A DNA stretch of 20,618 nucleotides, taken from assembly GCA_046537975.1 (NCBI GenBank), contig JBKHJR010000052.1, positions 1 through 20,618 on the forward strand. The letters are read 5' to 3'. The notes under the pieces are model-generated. The model saw only the letters and a list, made by a program, of their open reading frames with translations. It was not told where the DNA came from and did not search any database. Position numbers and translations under genes: made by a program. Every line of letters begins with the position of its first letter. Position 1 is the first letter of the stretch. Origin of the DNA: JAWLDV01 sp046537975 (GTDB lineage: Bacteria; Desulfobacterota; Desulfobulbia; Desulfobulbales; SURF-16). Shown piece after piece: positions 14,540-20,618 of the stretch.

Positions 14540-17500
14540 TCAGCCATTATAATATTCCTGAATGGCCTTGACCTTGGGTGGGCTCTTCTGAATGGTCTCA
14601 ATCGCTCCTACCATTGATTCAGCCGCGGCGATGGTCGTAGTATAAGGCAGATGGAAATCAAGAGCGGCCCGTCTTATAGTGTATGAGTCCTCCGTAGTTC
14701 GGGTGCCTTTGGAGGTATTGACTATCCATTGGATTCCGTTATCCTGAATCTTATCCAGAATATGGGGGCGTCCTTCCGAGATTTTGTTCATCTTGGCACA
14801 TGTCACCCCGTGGTCTTTGAGATACTGGGCCGTGCCTTCCGTGCCTGAAAGCTGGAATCCAAGGTCCGCAAGTTTCCGGGCCAGGGGCAGTATTGCCGGT
14901 TTGTCGGAATCCCGGACGCTCAGAAGTACGTTGCCGCTGGTAGGTATAGGCTGTCCCGCGGCAAACTGGGACTTTCCATAGGCAATCCCGGGTTCGGGGC
15001 CTATACCCATCACCTCGCCGGTTGATTTCATTTCCGGCCCCAATAGAGTATCAACATTGTCAAGCCGGTCAAAAGGGAAGACCGCTTCTTTTACTGCAAA
15101 ATGATCCACTTGTACCTCAGATGTAAAACCCAGTTCCGAAAGAGTCATGCCTGCCATGATCTTGGTGGCAAGTTTGGCAAGGGGAATCCCTGTGGCTTTG
15201 CTTACAAAGGGAATGGTCCGGGAAGCCCTGGGATTGACCTCGATCACATAGAGTTTGTTTCTCTGTACAGCATACTGGATATTCATCAGGCCTATGACTT
15301 TGAGTTCCTTGGCCATGGCCCGGGTAGCCTCCTTGATCTGCTCCGACATGGCTGTGGGCAGGCTGTGAGGGGGGAGTACGCAGGCCGAATCCCCGGAATG
15401 GATCCCCGCTTCCTCTATATGCTGCATAATGCCGCCGATTATCGTAATTTCTCCATCGGAGATGGCGTCAACATCCACCTCTATGGCATCCTTCAGAAAT
15501 TTATCTATGAGAACCGGATGTTCAGTGGAGACCTCTATTGCTGAAACCATGTAGCGCTTTAATTCTTCCTCGTTATAAACGATGCGCATGGCCCGGCCTC
15601 CCAAGACATAGGATGGGCGAACCATTATCGGGTAACCTATCTTTTCTGCAGTTTCCAGGGCTTCCTCTATACTCCGGGCCGTATCGTTTTCAGGCTGGAC
15701 CAGTCCCAGCTTCTGCAGGAATTGCTGGAAACGTTTTCTGTCTTCTGCTCTGTCTATGGAGTCAGGAGAGGTGCCTATGATCGGGGCTCCCATTTCCGCC
15801 AGGGAAACGGCAAGGTTTAACGGGGTCTGGCCGCCGAATTGAATAATTATGCCGTCCGGTTCTTCCGTCTCAATAATATGAGTAACGTCTTCCAGGGTAA
15901 GAGGTTCAAAATAGAGTTTGTCTGAAGTATCGTAGTCTGTTGATACTGTTTCCGGATTGGAGTTAACCATAATGGTTTCAATATCAAGCTCCTTCAAGGC
16001 AAAGGAGGCATGGACACAGCAATAGTCAAACTCAATTCCCTGGCCTATTCGATTGGGTCCGCCGCCGAGGATCATAATTTTGCGTCTGCTGCTGGGCCTT
16101 GTTTCGGTTTCCGTCTCATAAGTTGAGTAGTAGTAGGGAGTATAGGCTTCGAACTCTGCGGCGCAGGTATCCACCAGTTTATAAACCGGTTTTATATTTT
16201 CTTTGTGGCGCAGCTCTTTGACATCGGATTCGCTGGTCCCGGTAAAAAAGGCGATCTGGGCATCGGAAAAACCCATCTGTTTTACCTGGTTCAGATAGTC
16301 CCGGTCCAGACCCTGAAAGCCTATCCTTTTTATTTCTTTTTCCGTATCGAACAGTTCCTTGAGGTTATTTATAAACCAAGGGTCGATCTGACTTGACATA
16401 AAGATGTCATGGACGCTGTACCTTCTTAGGAAGGCTTCATAAATGGCGAAGATTCTCTCGGAGTTGGGTACTTTCAACATGGAATCAAGGTCACGGTCAT
16501 CAAGATCGTTGAAATTGATCTTTGGATTTTCACCAAAACCGATATATCCCGTTTCCAGTGAACGCAGCGCCTTCTGCAGGGATTCCTTAAAAGTCCGACC
16601 TATGGCCATGGTCTCGCCCACTGATTTCATGCTGGTAGTAAGGTAATCTTCGGTTTCCGGGAACTTTTCAAAGGTCCATCTGGGGATCTTTACCACACAG
16701 TAATCAATGGTCGGTTCAAATGAAGCATAAGTCTCCCGGGTGATATCGTTGGGGATCTCATCCAGGGTGTATCCCACCGCCAGCTTGGCTGCAATCTTGG
16801 CAATGGGAAAGCCGGTGGCCTTGGAAGCCAGAGCTGAACTCCGGGAAACCCGGGGATTCATCTCGATGACCATAAGTTCCCCGTCTTCCGGATTAACCGC
16901 AAACTGAACATTGGAACCCCCTGTTTCGACCCCTATCTCCCTGATTATGGCGATTGCTGCATCGCGCATATCCTGGTATTCCCTGTCGGACAGGGTCTGG
17001 GTGGGAGCCACGGTTATCGAGTCGCCGGTATGAACTCCCATGGCGTCAAAGTTCTCAATGGAGCATATGATGACCACATTGTCCTTCTGGTCCCGCATTA
17101 CTTCGAGTTCATATTCCTTCCAGCCGTAAAGACTGCGCTCCAGCATTACTTCAGAGTTCAGACTCAGATCAAGAGCGGAGATGCAGAATTCTTCCAGTTC
17201 CAGGTGATTGTAAGCCACTCCTCCGCCCGTACCCCCCAAGGTAAAGCTGGGTCGGACAATTATGGGAAATCCTATATCTTCCCCGGCCTGCTTTGCTTCT
17301 TCCAGACTGTGAATAATAGCTGATTCCGGAACATTCAGGCCTATTTTTTGCATGGCGCCGCGGAATGATTCCCTCCCTTCAGCCTTTTTTATCACATCAA
17401 TATCAGCAGCCAGCATTTCCACCCCGTACTTTTCCAAGATCCCGGTTTTAGCTACTTCAATGGCGGTGTTAAGCCCGGTTTGGCCGCCCAGGGTAGGAAG

Positions 17501-17758
17501 CAGGGCATCAGGTCGCTCCTTTTCTATTATCTGGGCTATGATTTCCGGTAAAATAGGTTCTATATAGGTGCGATCGGCAATTTCCGGATCCGTCATTATG
17601 GTTGCCGGATTGGAATTGATCAGAATTACTTCATATCCCTCTTCTTTGAGGGATTTGACTGCCTGGGTACCGGAATAATCGAATTCACAGGCCTGACTGA
17701 TGATAATGGGACCGGAGCCGATTATCAGAATTTTTTTGATATCTGTACGCTTAGGCAT
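14540..17758 (-). CDS. carB: Carbamoyl phosphate synthase large subunit
   Basis: A 1072-residue protein, almost the same length as E. coli CarB (1073). With CarA it makes carbamoyl phosphate from bicarbonate, glutamine-derived ammonia and two ATP, feeding arginine and pyrimidine synthesis. It starts MPKRTDIKKILIIGSGPI, typical of the family. Two homologous ATP-grasp halves are visible: INSNPATIMTDPE, RPSFTLGGTGGG and VIEMNPRVSRSSALASKATG in the first; VNSNPETVSTDYD, RPSYVLGGRAMRIVYN and VIEVNPRASRTIPFVSKATG in the second. The C-terminal MGS-like allosteric domain starts near VLLSVRDSDKPAI. It lies 54 nt after carA on the same strand, and the two are surely co-transcribed. No Shine-Dalgarno is seen before the ATG. 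Confidence 0.98.
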   Translation of the reverse strand: MPKRTDIKKILIIGSGPIIISQACEFDYSGTQAVKSLKEEGYEVILINSNPATIMTDPEIADRTYIEPILPEIIAQIIEKERPDALLPTLGGQTGLNTAIEVAKTGILEKYGVEMLAADIDVIKKAEGRESFRGAMQKIGLNVPESAIIHSLEEAKQAGEDIGFPIIVRPSFTLGGTGGGVAYNHLELEEFCISALDLSLNSEVMLERSLYGWKEYELEVMRDQKDNVVIICSIENFDAMGVHTGDSITVAPTQTLSDREYQDMRDAAIAIIREIGVETGGSNVQFAVNPEDGELMVIEMNPRVSRSSALASKATGFPIAKIAAKLAVGYTLDEIPNDITRETYASFEPTIDYCVVKIPRWTFEKFPETEDYLTTSMKSVGETMAIGRTFKESLQKALRSLETGYIGFGENPKINFNDLDDRDLDSMLKVPNSERIFAIYEAFLRRYSVHDIFMSSQIDPWFINNLKELFDTEKEIKRIGFQGLDRDYLNQVKQMGFSDAQIAFFTGTSESDVKELRHKENIKPVYKLVDTCAAEFEAYTPYYYSTYETETETRPSSRRKIMILGGGPNRIGQGIEFDYCCVHASFALKELDIETIMVNSNPETVSTDYDTSDKLYFEPLTLEDVTHIIETEEPDGIIIQFGGQTPLNLAVSLAEMGAPIIGTSPDSIDRAEDRKRFQQFLQKLGLVQPENDTARSIEEALETAEKIGYPIMVRPSYVLGGRAMRIVYNEEELKRYMVSAIEVSTEHPVLIDKFLKDAIEVDVDAISDGEITIIGGIMQHIEEAGIHSGDSACVLPPHSLPTAMSEQIKEATRAMAKELKVIGLMNIQYAVQRNKLYVIEVNPRASRTIPFVSKATGIPLAKLATKIMAGMTLSELGFTSEVQVDHFAVKEAVFPFDRLDNVDTLLGPEMKSTGEVMGIGPEPGIAYGKSQFAAGQPIPTSGNVLLSVRDSDKPAILPLARKLADLGFQLSGTEGTAQYLKDHGVTCAKMNKISEGRPHILDKIQDNGIQWIVNTSKGTRTTEDSYTIRRAALDFHLPYTTTIAAAESMVGAIETIQKSPPKVKAIQEYYNG

Positions 17759-17812
17759 AGGGTAATCAGGATTTAAGGTTCAAAGTTCGACGAGAGAAGG
17801 ATTCTACCTGTT

Positions 17813-18922
17813 TTAAGCCATGCTCTCGAGAAAACGGTCAAACAGGTAGACGGAGTCATGGGGACCCGGGGCATGTTCCGGGTGGTACTGGACTGAGAAA
17901 GCAGCGTGCTTTTTATGGCGCATTCCTTCTACACTGTTGTCGTTTAAGTTGATATGGGTTATCTCTACTTCATCGGGATTCAGGCTGTCACCGTCTATGC
18001 AGAAGCCGTGGTTCTGGGAAGTTATCTCAACCTTGCCGGTAGTCAGATCCTTGACTGGCTGGTTGCTTCCCCGGTGGCCGAATTTAAGTTTGTAAGTCTT
18101 CCCCCCATAGGCAAGACCCAGGATCTGGTGACCCAGGCATATACCAAAGATGGGCTTCACCCCCAGGAGTTGTTTTACCGTATCGACGATTTCACCGATA
18201 GCCCCGGGGTCTCCGGGGCCATTAGCCAGGAATATGCCATGGGGATCCATGTCCAGAATTTCCTGTGCTGATGTATTTGCCGGCACGATCTGCAGAGAGC
18301 AGCCTTTTTCCGCCAGGATACGGAGCTGATTGTACTTCAGGCCGGTATCAAGAATCACCACCCGGTATTTTCCGGAATCAGCCGTGGTAAATTTGTTGCC
18401 GGGCCTGGGAGCACCTCTGCTCCAGCCATATGGTGAAGAGGTGGTTACCTCTTGGACCAGATCTCTGCCAATTAATCCTGGGGAGGCTTTGGCTCTGGCC
18501 ACCAAGGAGTCAGGCTCCAGATCCTTTGTAGAAATCACACCCTTCATGGCCCCCGCAAGCCTGATATGGCGGGTAAGAGCTCTGGTGTCCACCCCCTCAA
18601 TACCCAGGACGTTGTTTTCCTGAAGAAATTCAGCAAGGGTGGCAGTTGACCGGAAATTACTTGGTATATTTTGATATTCTTTGACAATAAAGGCTTCCAT
18701 GTGGATAGCACTGGACTCCATGTCAGTTCTGTTGGTGCCGTAGTTGCCTATCAGGGGATAGGTCATAGCAGCCATCTGACCTTTATAGGAAGGATCTGTA
18801 AGTGATTCCTGGTAGCCGGTCATACCGGTATTAAAGACGATTTCTCCTGTGGCTTCGCCTTCTCCGGTAAAAGAGCGACCTTCAAAAATTTTTCCGTCTT
18901 CAAGGGCTATGAGGGCCTTCAT
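17813..18922 (-). CDS. carA: Carbamoyl phosphate synthase small (glutaminase) subunit
   Basis: A 369-residue subunit that hydrolyses glutamine and channels ammonia to CarB. The N-terminal CPSase small-chain domain has NTGMTGYQESLTDPSY (31-46) and GIEGVDTRALTRHIR (107-121). The class I glutamine amidotransferase domain starts near residue 187 and carries FLANGPGDPG (231-240), the nucleophile C262 in GICLGHQILGLAYGG, and H347/E349 in QYHPEHAPGPHD. The catalytic triad is complete. It is the first gene of the carA-carB unit. No Shine-Dalgarno precedes the ATG at 18922. A 7-bp inverted repeat lies 37-76 nt upstream and may be an operator. Confidence 0.97.
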   Translation of the reverse strand: MKALIALEDGKIFEGRSFTGEGEATGEIVFNTGMTGYQESLTDPSYKGQMAAMTYPLIGNYGTNRTDMESSAIHMEAFIVKEYQNIPSNFRSTATLAEFLQENNVLGIEGVDTRALTRHIRLAGAMKGVISTKDLEPDSLVARAKASPGLIGRDLVQEVTTSSPYGWSRGAPRPGNKFTTADSGKYRVVILDTGLKYNQLRILAEKGCSLQIVPANTSAQEILDMDPHGIFLANGPGDPGAIGEIVDTVKQLLGVKPIFGICLGHQILGLAYGGKTYKLKFGHRGSNQPVKDLTTGKVEITSQNHGFCIDGDSLNPDEVEITHINLNDNSVEGMRHKKHAAFSVQYHPEHAPGPHDSVYLFDRFLESMA

Positions 18923-18958
18923 TTTTGGTTACTGTCCTTAAATGTATTTGTTCGATTA

Positions 18959-18998
18959 GAGGTCAATTCAATTTGATAAGTATCTAAATTATGACCTC
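18959..18998. promoter_or_regulatory. Inverted repeat upstream of carA, possible operator
   Basis: GAGGTCA (18959-18965) and TGACCTC (18992-18998) are perfect 7-bp complements with 26 nt of AT-rich sequence between them, starting 37 nt upstream of the carA start. The spacing suits a dimeric regulator contacting two half-sites or a looped transcript end. I cannot assign it to a known regulator. Confidence 0.35.
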
Positions 18999-19341
18999 AA
19001 TAAATAAAAGCTCCAGGTATGGTAGGTAAACCTATATAATTTAACCTGATGAAATTGATATAGCAATTGAAAATTGAGAAATAGGTGAAAAGGCAGGGAG
19101 TGAATTTTCGCCCCCTGATGCCCTTAAAGATCCGCGAGCAAGCCGCGACGTACTCGAAAGGCGAGTACGGCCAAATTGAGAAATAGGTGAAAAGGCAGGG
19201 AGTGAATTTTCGCCCCCTGATACCCTTAAAGATCCGCGAGCAAGCCGCGACGTACTCGAAAGGCGAGTACGGCCAAATTGAGAAGTAGCTGAAAAGACAG
19301 AAAATATTTTTCAGATCTTGAAATGATGCTATTGAAATCAT
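18997..19341 (-). CDS. Doubtful 114-residue ORF with 34-residue repeats, read through the tandem repeat
   Basis: ATG at 19341-19339 (minus) is preceded by GGAGG with 6 nt spacing, one of the better Shine-Dalgarno matches in the window. The frame stays open for 114 codons because the underlying DNA repeat is 102 bp, exactly 34 codons. The predicted protein is rich in Phe, Tyr, Ile and Cys and repeats the segment SIWPYSPFEYVAACSRIF. I do not recognise it. The repeats look like non-coding palindromic elements, and an ORF kept open by an in-phase repeat is not independent evidence of coding. It ends 74 nt upstream of carA on the same strand. A leader peptide or nothing at all are the main possibilities. 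Confidence 0.2.
   Translation of the reverse strand: MISIASFQDLKNIFCLFSYFSIWPYSPFEYVAACSRIFKGIRGRKFTPCLFTYFSIWPYSPFEYVAACSRIFKGIRGRKFTPCLFTYFSIFNCYINFIRLNYIGLPTIPGAFIY
19071..19300. repeat. 102-bp tandem repeat, two full copies plus a 26-bp partial third
   Basis: Copy 1 is 19071-19172 and copy 2 is 19173-19274. They differ at one position (G at 19120, A at 19222). A third, partial and more diverged copy is 19275-19300 (three mismatches in 26). Each full unit contains a perfect hairpin, CGTACTCG-AAAGG-CGAGTACG (19149-19169 and 19251-19271), and a longer imperfect stem pairing AAGGCAGGG with CCCTG and CCTT (19090-19125 in copy 1). The unit is visibly more GC-rich than its flanks. It resembles a REP-like intergenic element that was recently duplicated. 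Spacing and content do not fit CRISPR. Confidence 0.93.
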
Positions 19342-19354
19342 ATTGTGCCTCCGT

Positions 19355-19383
19355 TTGACAGGGAACAAGAGATTAAATATGCT
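19355..19383 (+). promoter_or_regulatory. Candidate sigma-70 promoter for the exported-protein gene
   Basis: TTGACA (19355-19360), 17 nt, then TATGCT (19378-19383). The -35 is a perfect match and the -10 is 4 of 6. It would give a leader of about 110 nt before the ATG at 19500. A second TTGACA at 19404-19409 lacks a good -10. Confidence 0.45.
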
Positions 19384-19431
19384 GTATAGCGTAGTAGGTT
19401 GATTTGACAGATTAGGTAATAAGAACAGATA

Positions 19432-19454
19432 GACCGGGTGTTACCCGACCGGTC
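19432..19454 (+). promoter_or_regulatory. Mutually exclusive hairpins in the leader of the exported-protein gene
   Basis: Two stems share bases and cannot form together. CGGGT (19435-19439) pairs with ACCCG (19443-19447) over a 3-nt loop, or GACCGG (19432-19437) pairs with CCGGTC (19449-19454). No T-run follows, so this is not a simple terminator. It could protect the mRNA 5' end, bind a protein or act in regulation. Confidence 0.4.
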
Positions 19455-19455
19455 C

Positions 19456-19473
19456 TAATAATAGTAGTAGTAG
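19456..19473 (+). other. Six consecutive stop codons in frame upstream of the exported-protein start
   Basis: TAATAATAGTAGTAGTAG reads TAA TAA TAG TAG TAG TAG in the same frame as the ATG at 19500, with nine sense codons between. It rules out any upstream extension of that gene. It may simply be a short trinucleotide repeat. Confidence 0.85.
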
Positions 19474-19499
19474 CAAAAAAAGAAAAGGAGGAGGCTGAC

Positions 19500-20264
19500 A
19501 TGAAGGGGAAATCCGTTTTACTTGCACTGCTGGGATTCGTTGCCATAAGTATCAATGCTTATGCTGAACCCACTGATATCACGGTAAGAGTAAAAAGCAA
19601 GGGCGCCAAATTTGTGGGAACCAGTATGGGGGGAGCTCTTGTGACCATCAAGAATGAGCAGACCGGCGAATTGCTGGCAAAGGGGCTTACTCTGGGCTCC
19701 ACCGGCGATACTGATCTGATTATGAGAACCCCTCAAGAAAGAGGGGCAGCGATATCTGATGAGACTTCAGCACATTTTACCGCAACTCTGGATATTGACA
19801 GGCCGGTATATGCAGAAATAACAGCCTATGGCCCCATGGCCCAGAAGCAGTCTGCTAACAGGGTTTCTGCCACCCAGTGGATCGTCCCGGGAAAGGATAT
19901 TACCGGCGGGGATGCCTTTTTTATGGAGCTTCCCGGACTGGTTGTGGATGTCCGTGATCCTGCCGCCCATACCAAGCTGTCAGGTAAAAGCAAGATCGAT
20001 ATTAAGGCCAATGTGACCCCGATGTGCGGCTGTCCCATTACTCCTGACGGTCTGTGGGATTCAAACCAGTATGAAGTCAGGGCTATTGTTTTGAGAGATA
20101 ATGAAGAGGTTGGCGATTTCCCGCTGGATTTCGCCGGAGAGACCAGTCAGTTTTCAGGCAGATTCAGCCCGGATAAGAAAGGTGTTTATCAGGCAATAGT
20201 CTATGGTTTCAATCCTGCAAATGGTAATACCGGTTTGGATAGGGTGACCTTTATGGTAAACTGA
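19500..20264 (+). CDS. Exported protein of unknown function with a Met-Cys-Gly-Cys-Pro motif
   Basis: A 254-residue protein with a clear Sec signal peptide: MKGK, a hydrophobic core to about residue 19, and likely cleavage after AYA (residue 22). The mature part looks all-beta. An N-terminal segment (GGALVTIKNEQTGELLAKG, about 44-62) resembles carboxypeptidase-regulatory or Ig-like domains. The C-terminal segment (FSGRFSPDKKGVYQAIVYGF) resembles an Ig-type strand pair. Its only cysteines are C176 and C178, in PMCGCPITPDGLWD. These could bind a metal or form a strained vicinal-type disulfide; that is inference. The Shine-Dalgarno GGAGGAGG (19487-19494) is the strongest in the window, and a promoter-like pair and a structured leader precede it, so it is probably well expressed. 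It is monocistronic, with an rRNA-type leader downstream. I do not recognise the family. Confidence 0.85.
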   Translation: MKGKSVLLALLGFVAISINAYAEPTDITVRVKSKGAKFVGTSMGGALVTIKNEQTGELLAKGLTLGSTGDTDLIMRTPQERGAAISDETSAHFTATLDIDRPVYAEITAYGPMAQKQSANRVSATQWIVPGKDITGGDAFFMELPGLVVDVRDPAAHTKLSGKSKIDIKANVTPMCGCPITPDGLWDSNQYEVRAIVLRDNEEVGDFPLDFAGETSQFSGRFSPDKKGVYQAIVYGFNPANGNTGLDRVTFMVN

Positions 20265-20273
20265 AGGTGATAT

Positions 20274-20374
20274 CCCCCTCCAATAGACAAGCCGAACCCG
20301 TACCGTTGTGCAATTGATTTTATCAGGCTCTCAGGCTCTCAGGCTCTCAGGCTCTCAGGCTTAAGGTGAGGGGG
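20274..20374. repeat. Long-range inverted repeat enclosing the octamer array
   Basis: CCCCCTC (20274-20280) is complementary to GAGGGGG (20368-20374), and nested inside it AAGCC (20289-20293) is complementary to GGCTT (20358-20362). The two stems are separated by 8 and 5 nt. The apical region of about 64 nt contains the octamer repeats. It starts 10 nt after the stop of the exported-protein gene and could act as its 3' end structure, though no U-run follows. Confidence 0.4.
20323..20362 (+). repeat. Octamer microsatellite TCAGGCTC x5
   Basis: Four exact copies of TCAGGCTC (20323-20354) and a fifth ending in T (20355-20362). It is intergenic, between the exported-protein gene and the candidate rRNA promoters. 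An 8-bp unit is prone to slippage, so copy number may vary between strains. Confidence 0.95.
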
Positions 20375-20424
20375 CTGTGGCCTCTGGTTGGTGTACCCGG
20401 TCTGATAATAATTTCAAAGAACTG

Positions 20425-20453
20425 TTGACAAAGGTTCTCTTATTAGGTAAAAG
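20425..20453 (+). promoter_or_regulatory. Candidate upstream rRNA promoter
   Basis: TTGACA (20425-20430), 17 nt, TAAAAG (20448-20453). The -35 is perfect and the -10 is 4 of 6. It lies 74 nt upstream of a second promoter-like sequence, the tandem layout common for rRNA operons. Confidence 0.4.
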
Positions 20454-20498
20454 GCTATTCTTTAATCATGAGACGCCGGGCAAATTGCTGAAATTTAC

Positions 20499-20529
20499 TT
20501 GACAGAGTTTGCTCGAATATGTTTATATT
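20499..20529 (+). promoter_or_regulatory. Candidate main rRNA promoter
   Basis: TTGACA (20499-20504) is followed by either TTTATA (17-nt spacer, 20522-20527) or TATATT (19-nt spacer, 20524-20529). A short dyad, CCGTC/GACGG (20537-20541 with 20554-20558), lies in the expected initial transcript. The rRNA-type leader motif begins 40 nt further on. Confidence 0.55.
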
Positions 20530-20568
20530 ATAGTTTCCGTCGCTTCTTGAAGGGACGGTATTATATTG

Positions 20569-20618
20569 ATCTTTGAAAACTGAATAGCAGCCAATTATGT
20601 GGGTCAAATAAGCCTGAG
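20569..20618 (+). ncRNA. Leader of a probable 16S rRNA operon (rRNA itself beyond the window)
   Basis: GATCTTTGAAAACTG (20569-20583) resembles the boxA-type antitermination leader found upstream of 16S rRNA in many bacteria, and ATGTGGG (20598-20604) resembles the conserved stretch that follows it. Together with tandem TTGACA promoters this points to an rrn operon starting just outside the window. No mature rRNA sequence is present here, so this is inference from the leader. Confidence 0.55.

Noticed and set aside
19071..19300. CRISPR array
   Set aside because: The repeats are directly adjacent 102-bp units with no unique spacers between them, and no cas genes are present.
1..20618. A defence, phage, secretion or other novel multi-gene system
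   Set aside because: Every substantial gene except the exported 254-residue protein falls into a known family, and there are no transposases, integrases, nucleases or toxin-like pairs in the window.

Overview
The window looks like a contig from a Gram-negative anaerobe, most likely a member of the Desulfobacterota (former Deltaproteobacteria). The support is indirect. There is a Tol operon (outer membrane), a very long CoA-activase/DUF2229 fusion typical of anaerobes, a Gammaproteobacteria-like class I adenylate cyclase, and a deltaproteobacterial style FtsH N-terminus and rRNA leader. This placement rests on recalled family resemblance, not on a search.

Layout. On the minus strand at the left edge, tolQ, tolR and a 3'-truncated tolA/tonB-like gene form a tight operon reading out of the window (1-1865). 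A gene-poor, AT-rich stretch of about 1 kb (1866-2860) separates it from two plus-strand genes: a U32 peptidase-family protein (2861-5014) and a 1433-residue acyl-CoA dehydratase activase-like protein (5159-9460). Five minus-strand genes follow: class I adenylate cyclase (9573-11516), folP (11714-12529), ftsH (12533-14377), carB (14540-17758) and carA (17813-18922). In transcription order they run carA-carB-ftsH-folP-cya. The intergenic region upstream of carA holds a nearly perfect 102-bp tandem repeat with hairpins, which keeps a 114-codon ORF open. A plus-strand gene for an exported 254-residue protein of unknown function (19500-20264) has a structured leader. The window ends with an octamer microsatellite, two candidate promoters and what looks like a 16S rRNA leader.

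Functionally most of this is housekeeping: cell-envelope energisation (Tol), carbamoyl phosphate synthesis for arginine and pyrimidines (CarAB), membrane protein quality control (FtsH), folate synthesis (FolP) and cAMP signalling (Cya). The less ordinary parts are the CoA-activase fusion, which carries two activator domains and several cysteine clusters in one chain; the shortened cyclase; the exported protein with a Met-Cys-Gly-Cys-Pro motif; and the repeats around 19.07-19.30 kb and 20.32-20.62 kb. I found no CRISPR array, transposase, phage gene, defence system or tRNA, and I do not see a clear new multi-gene system.
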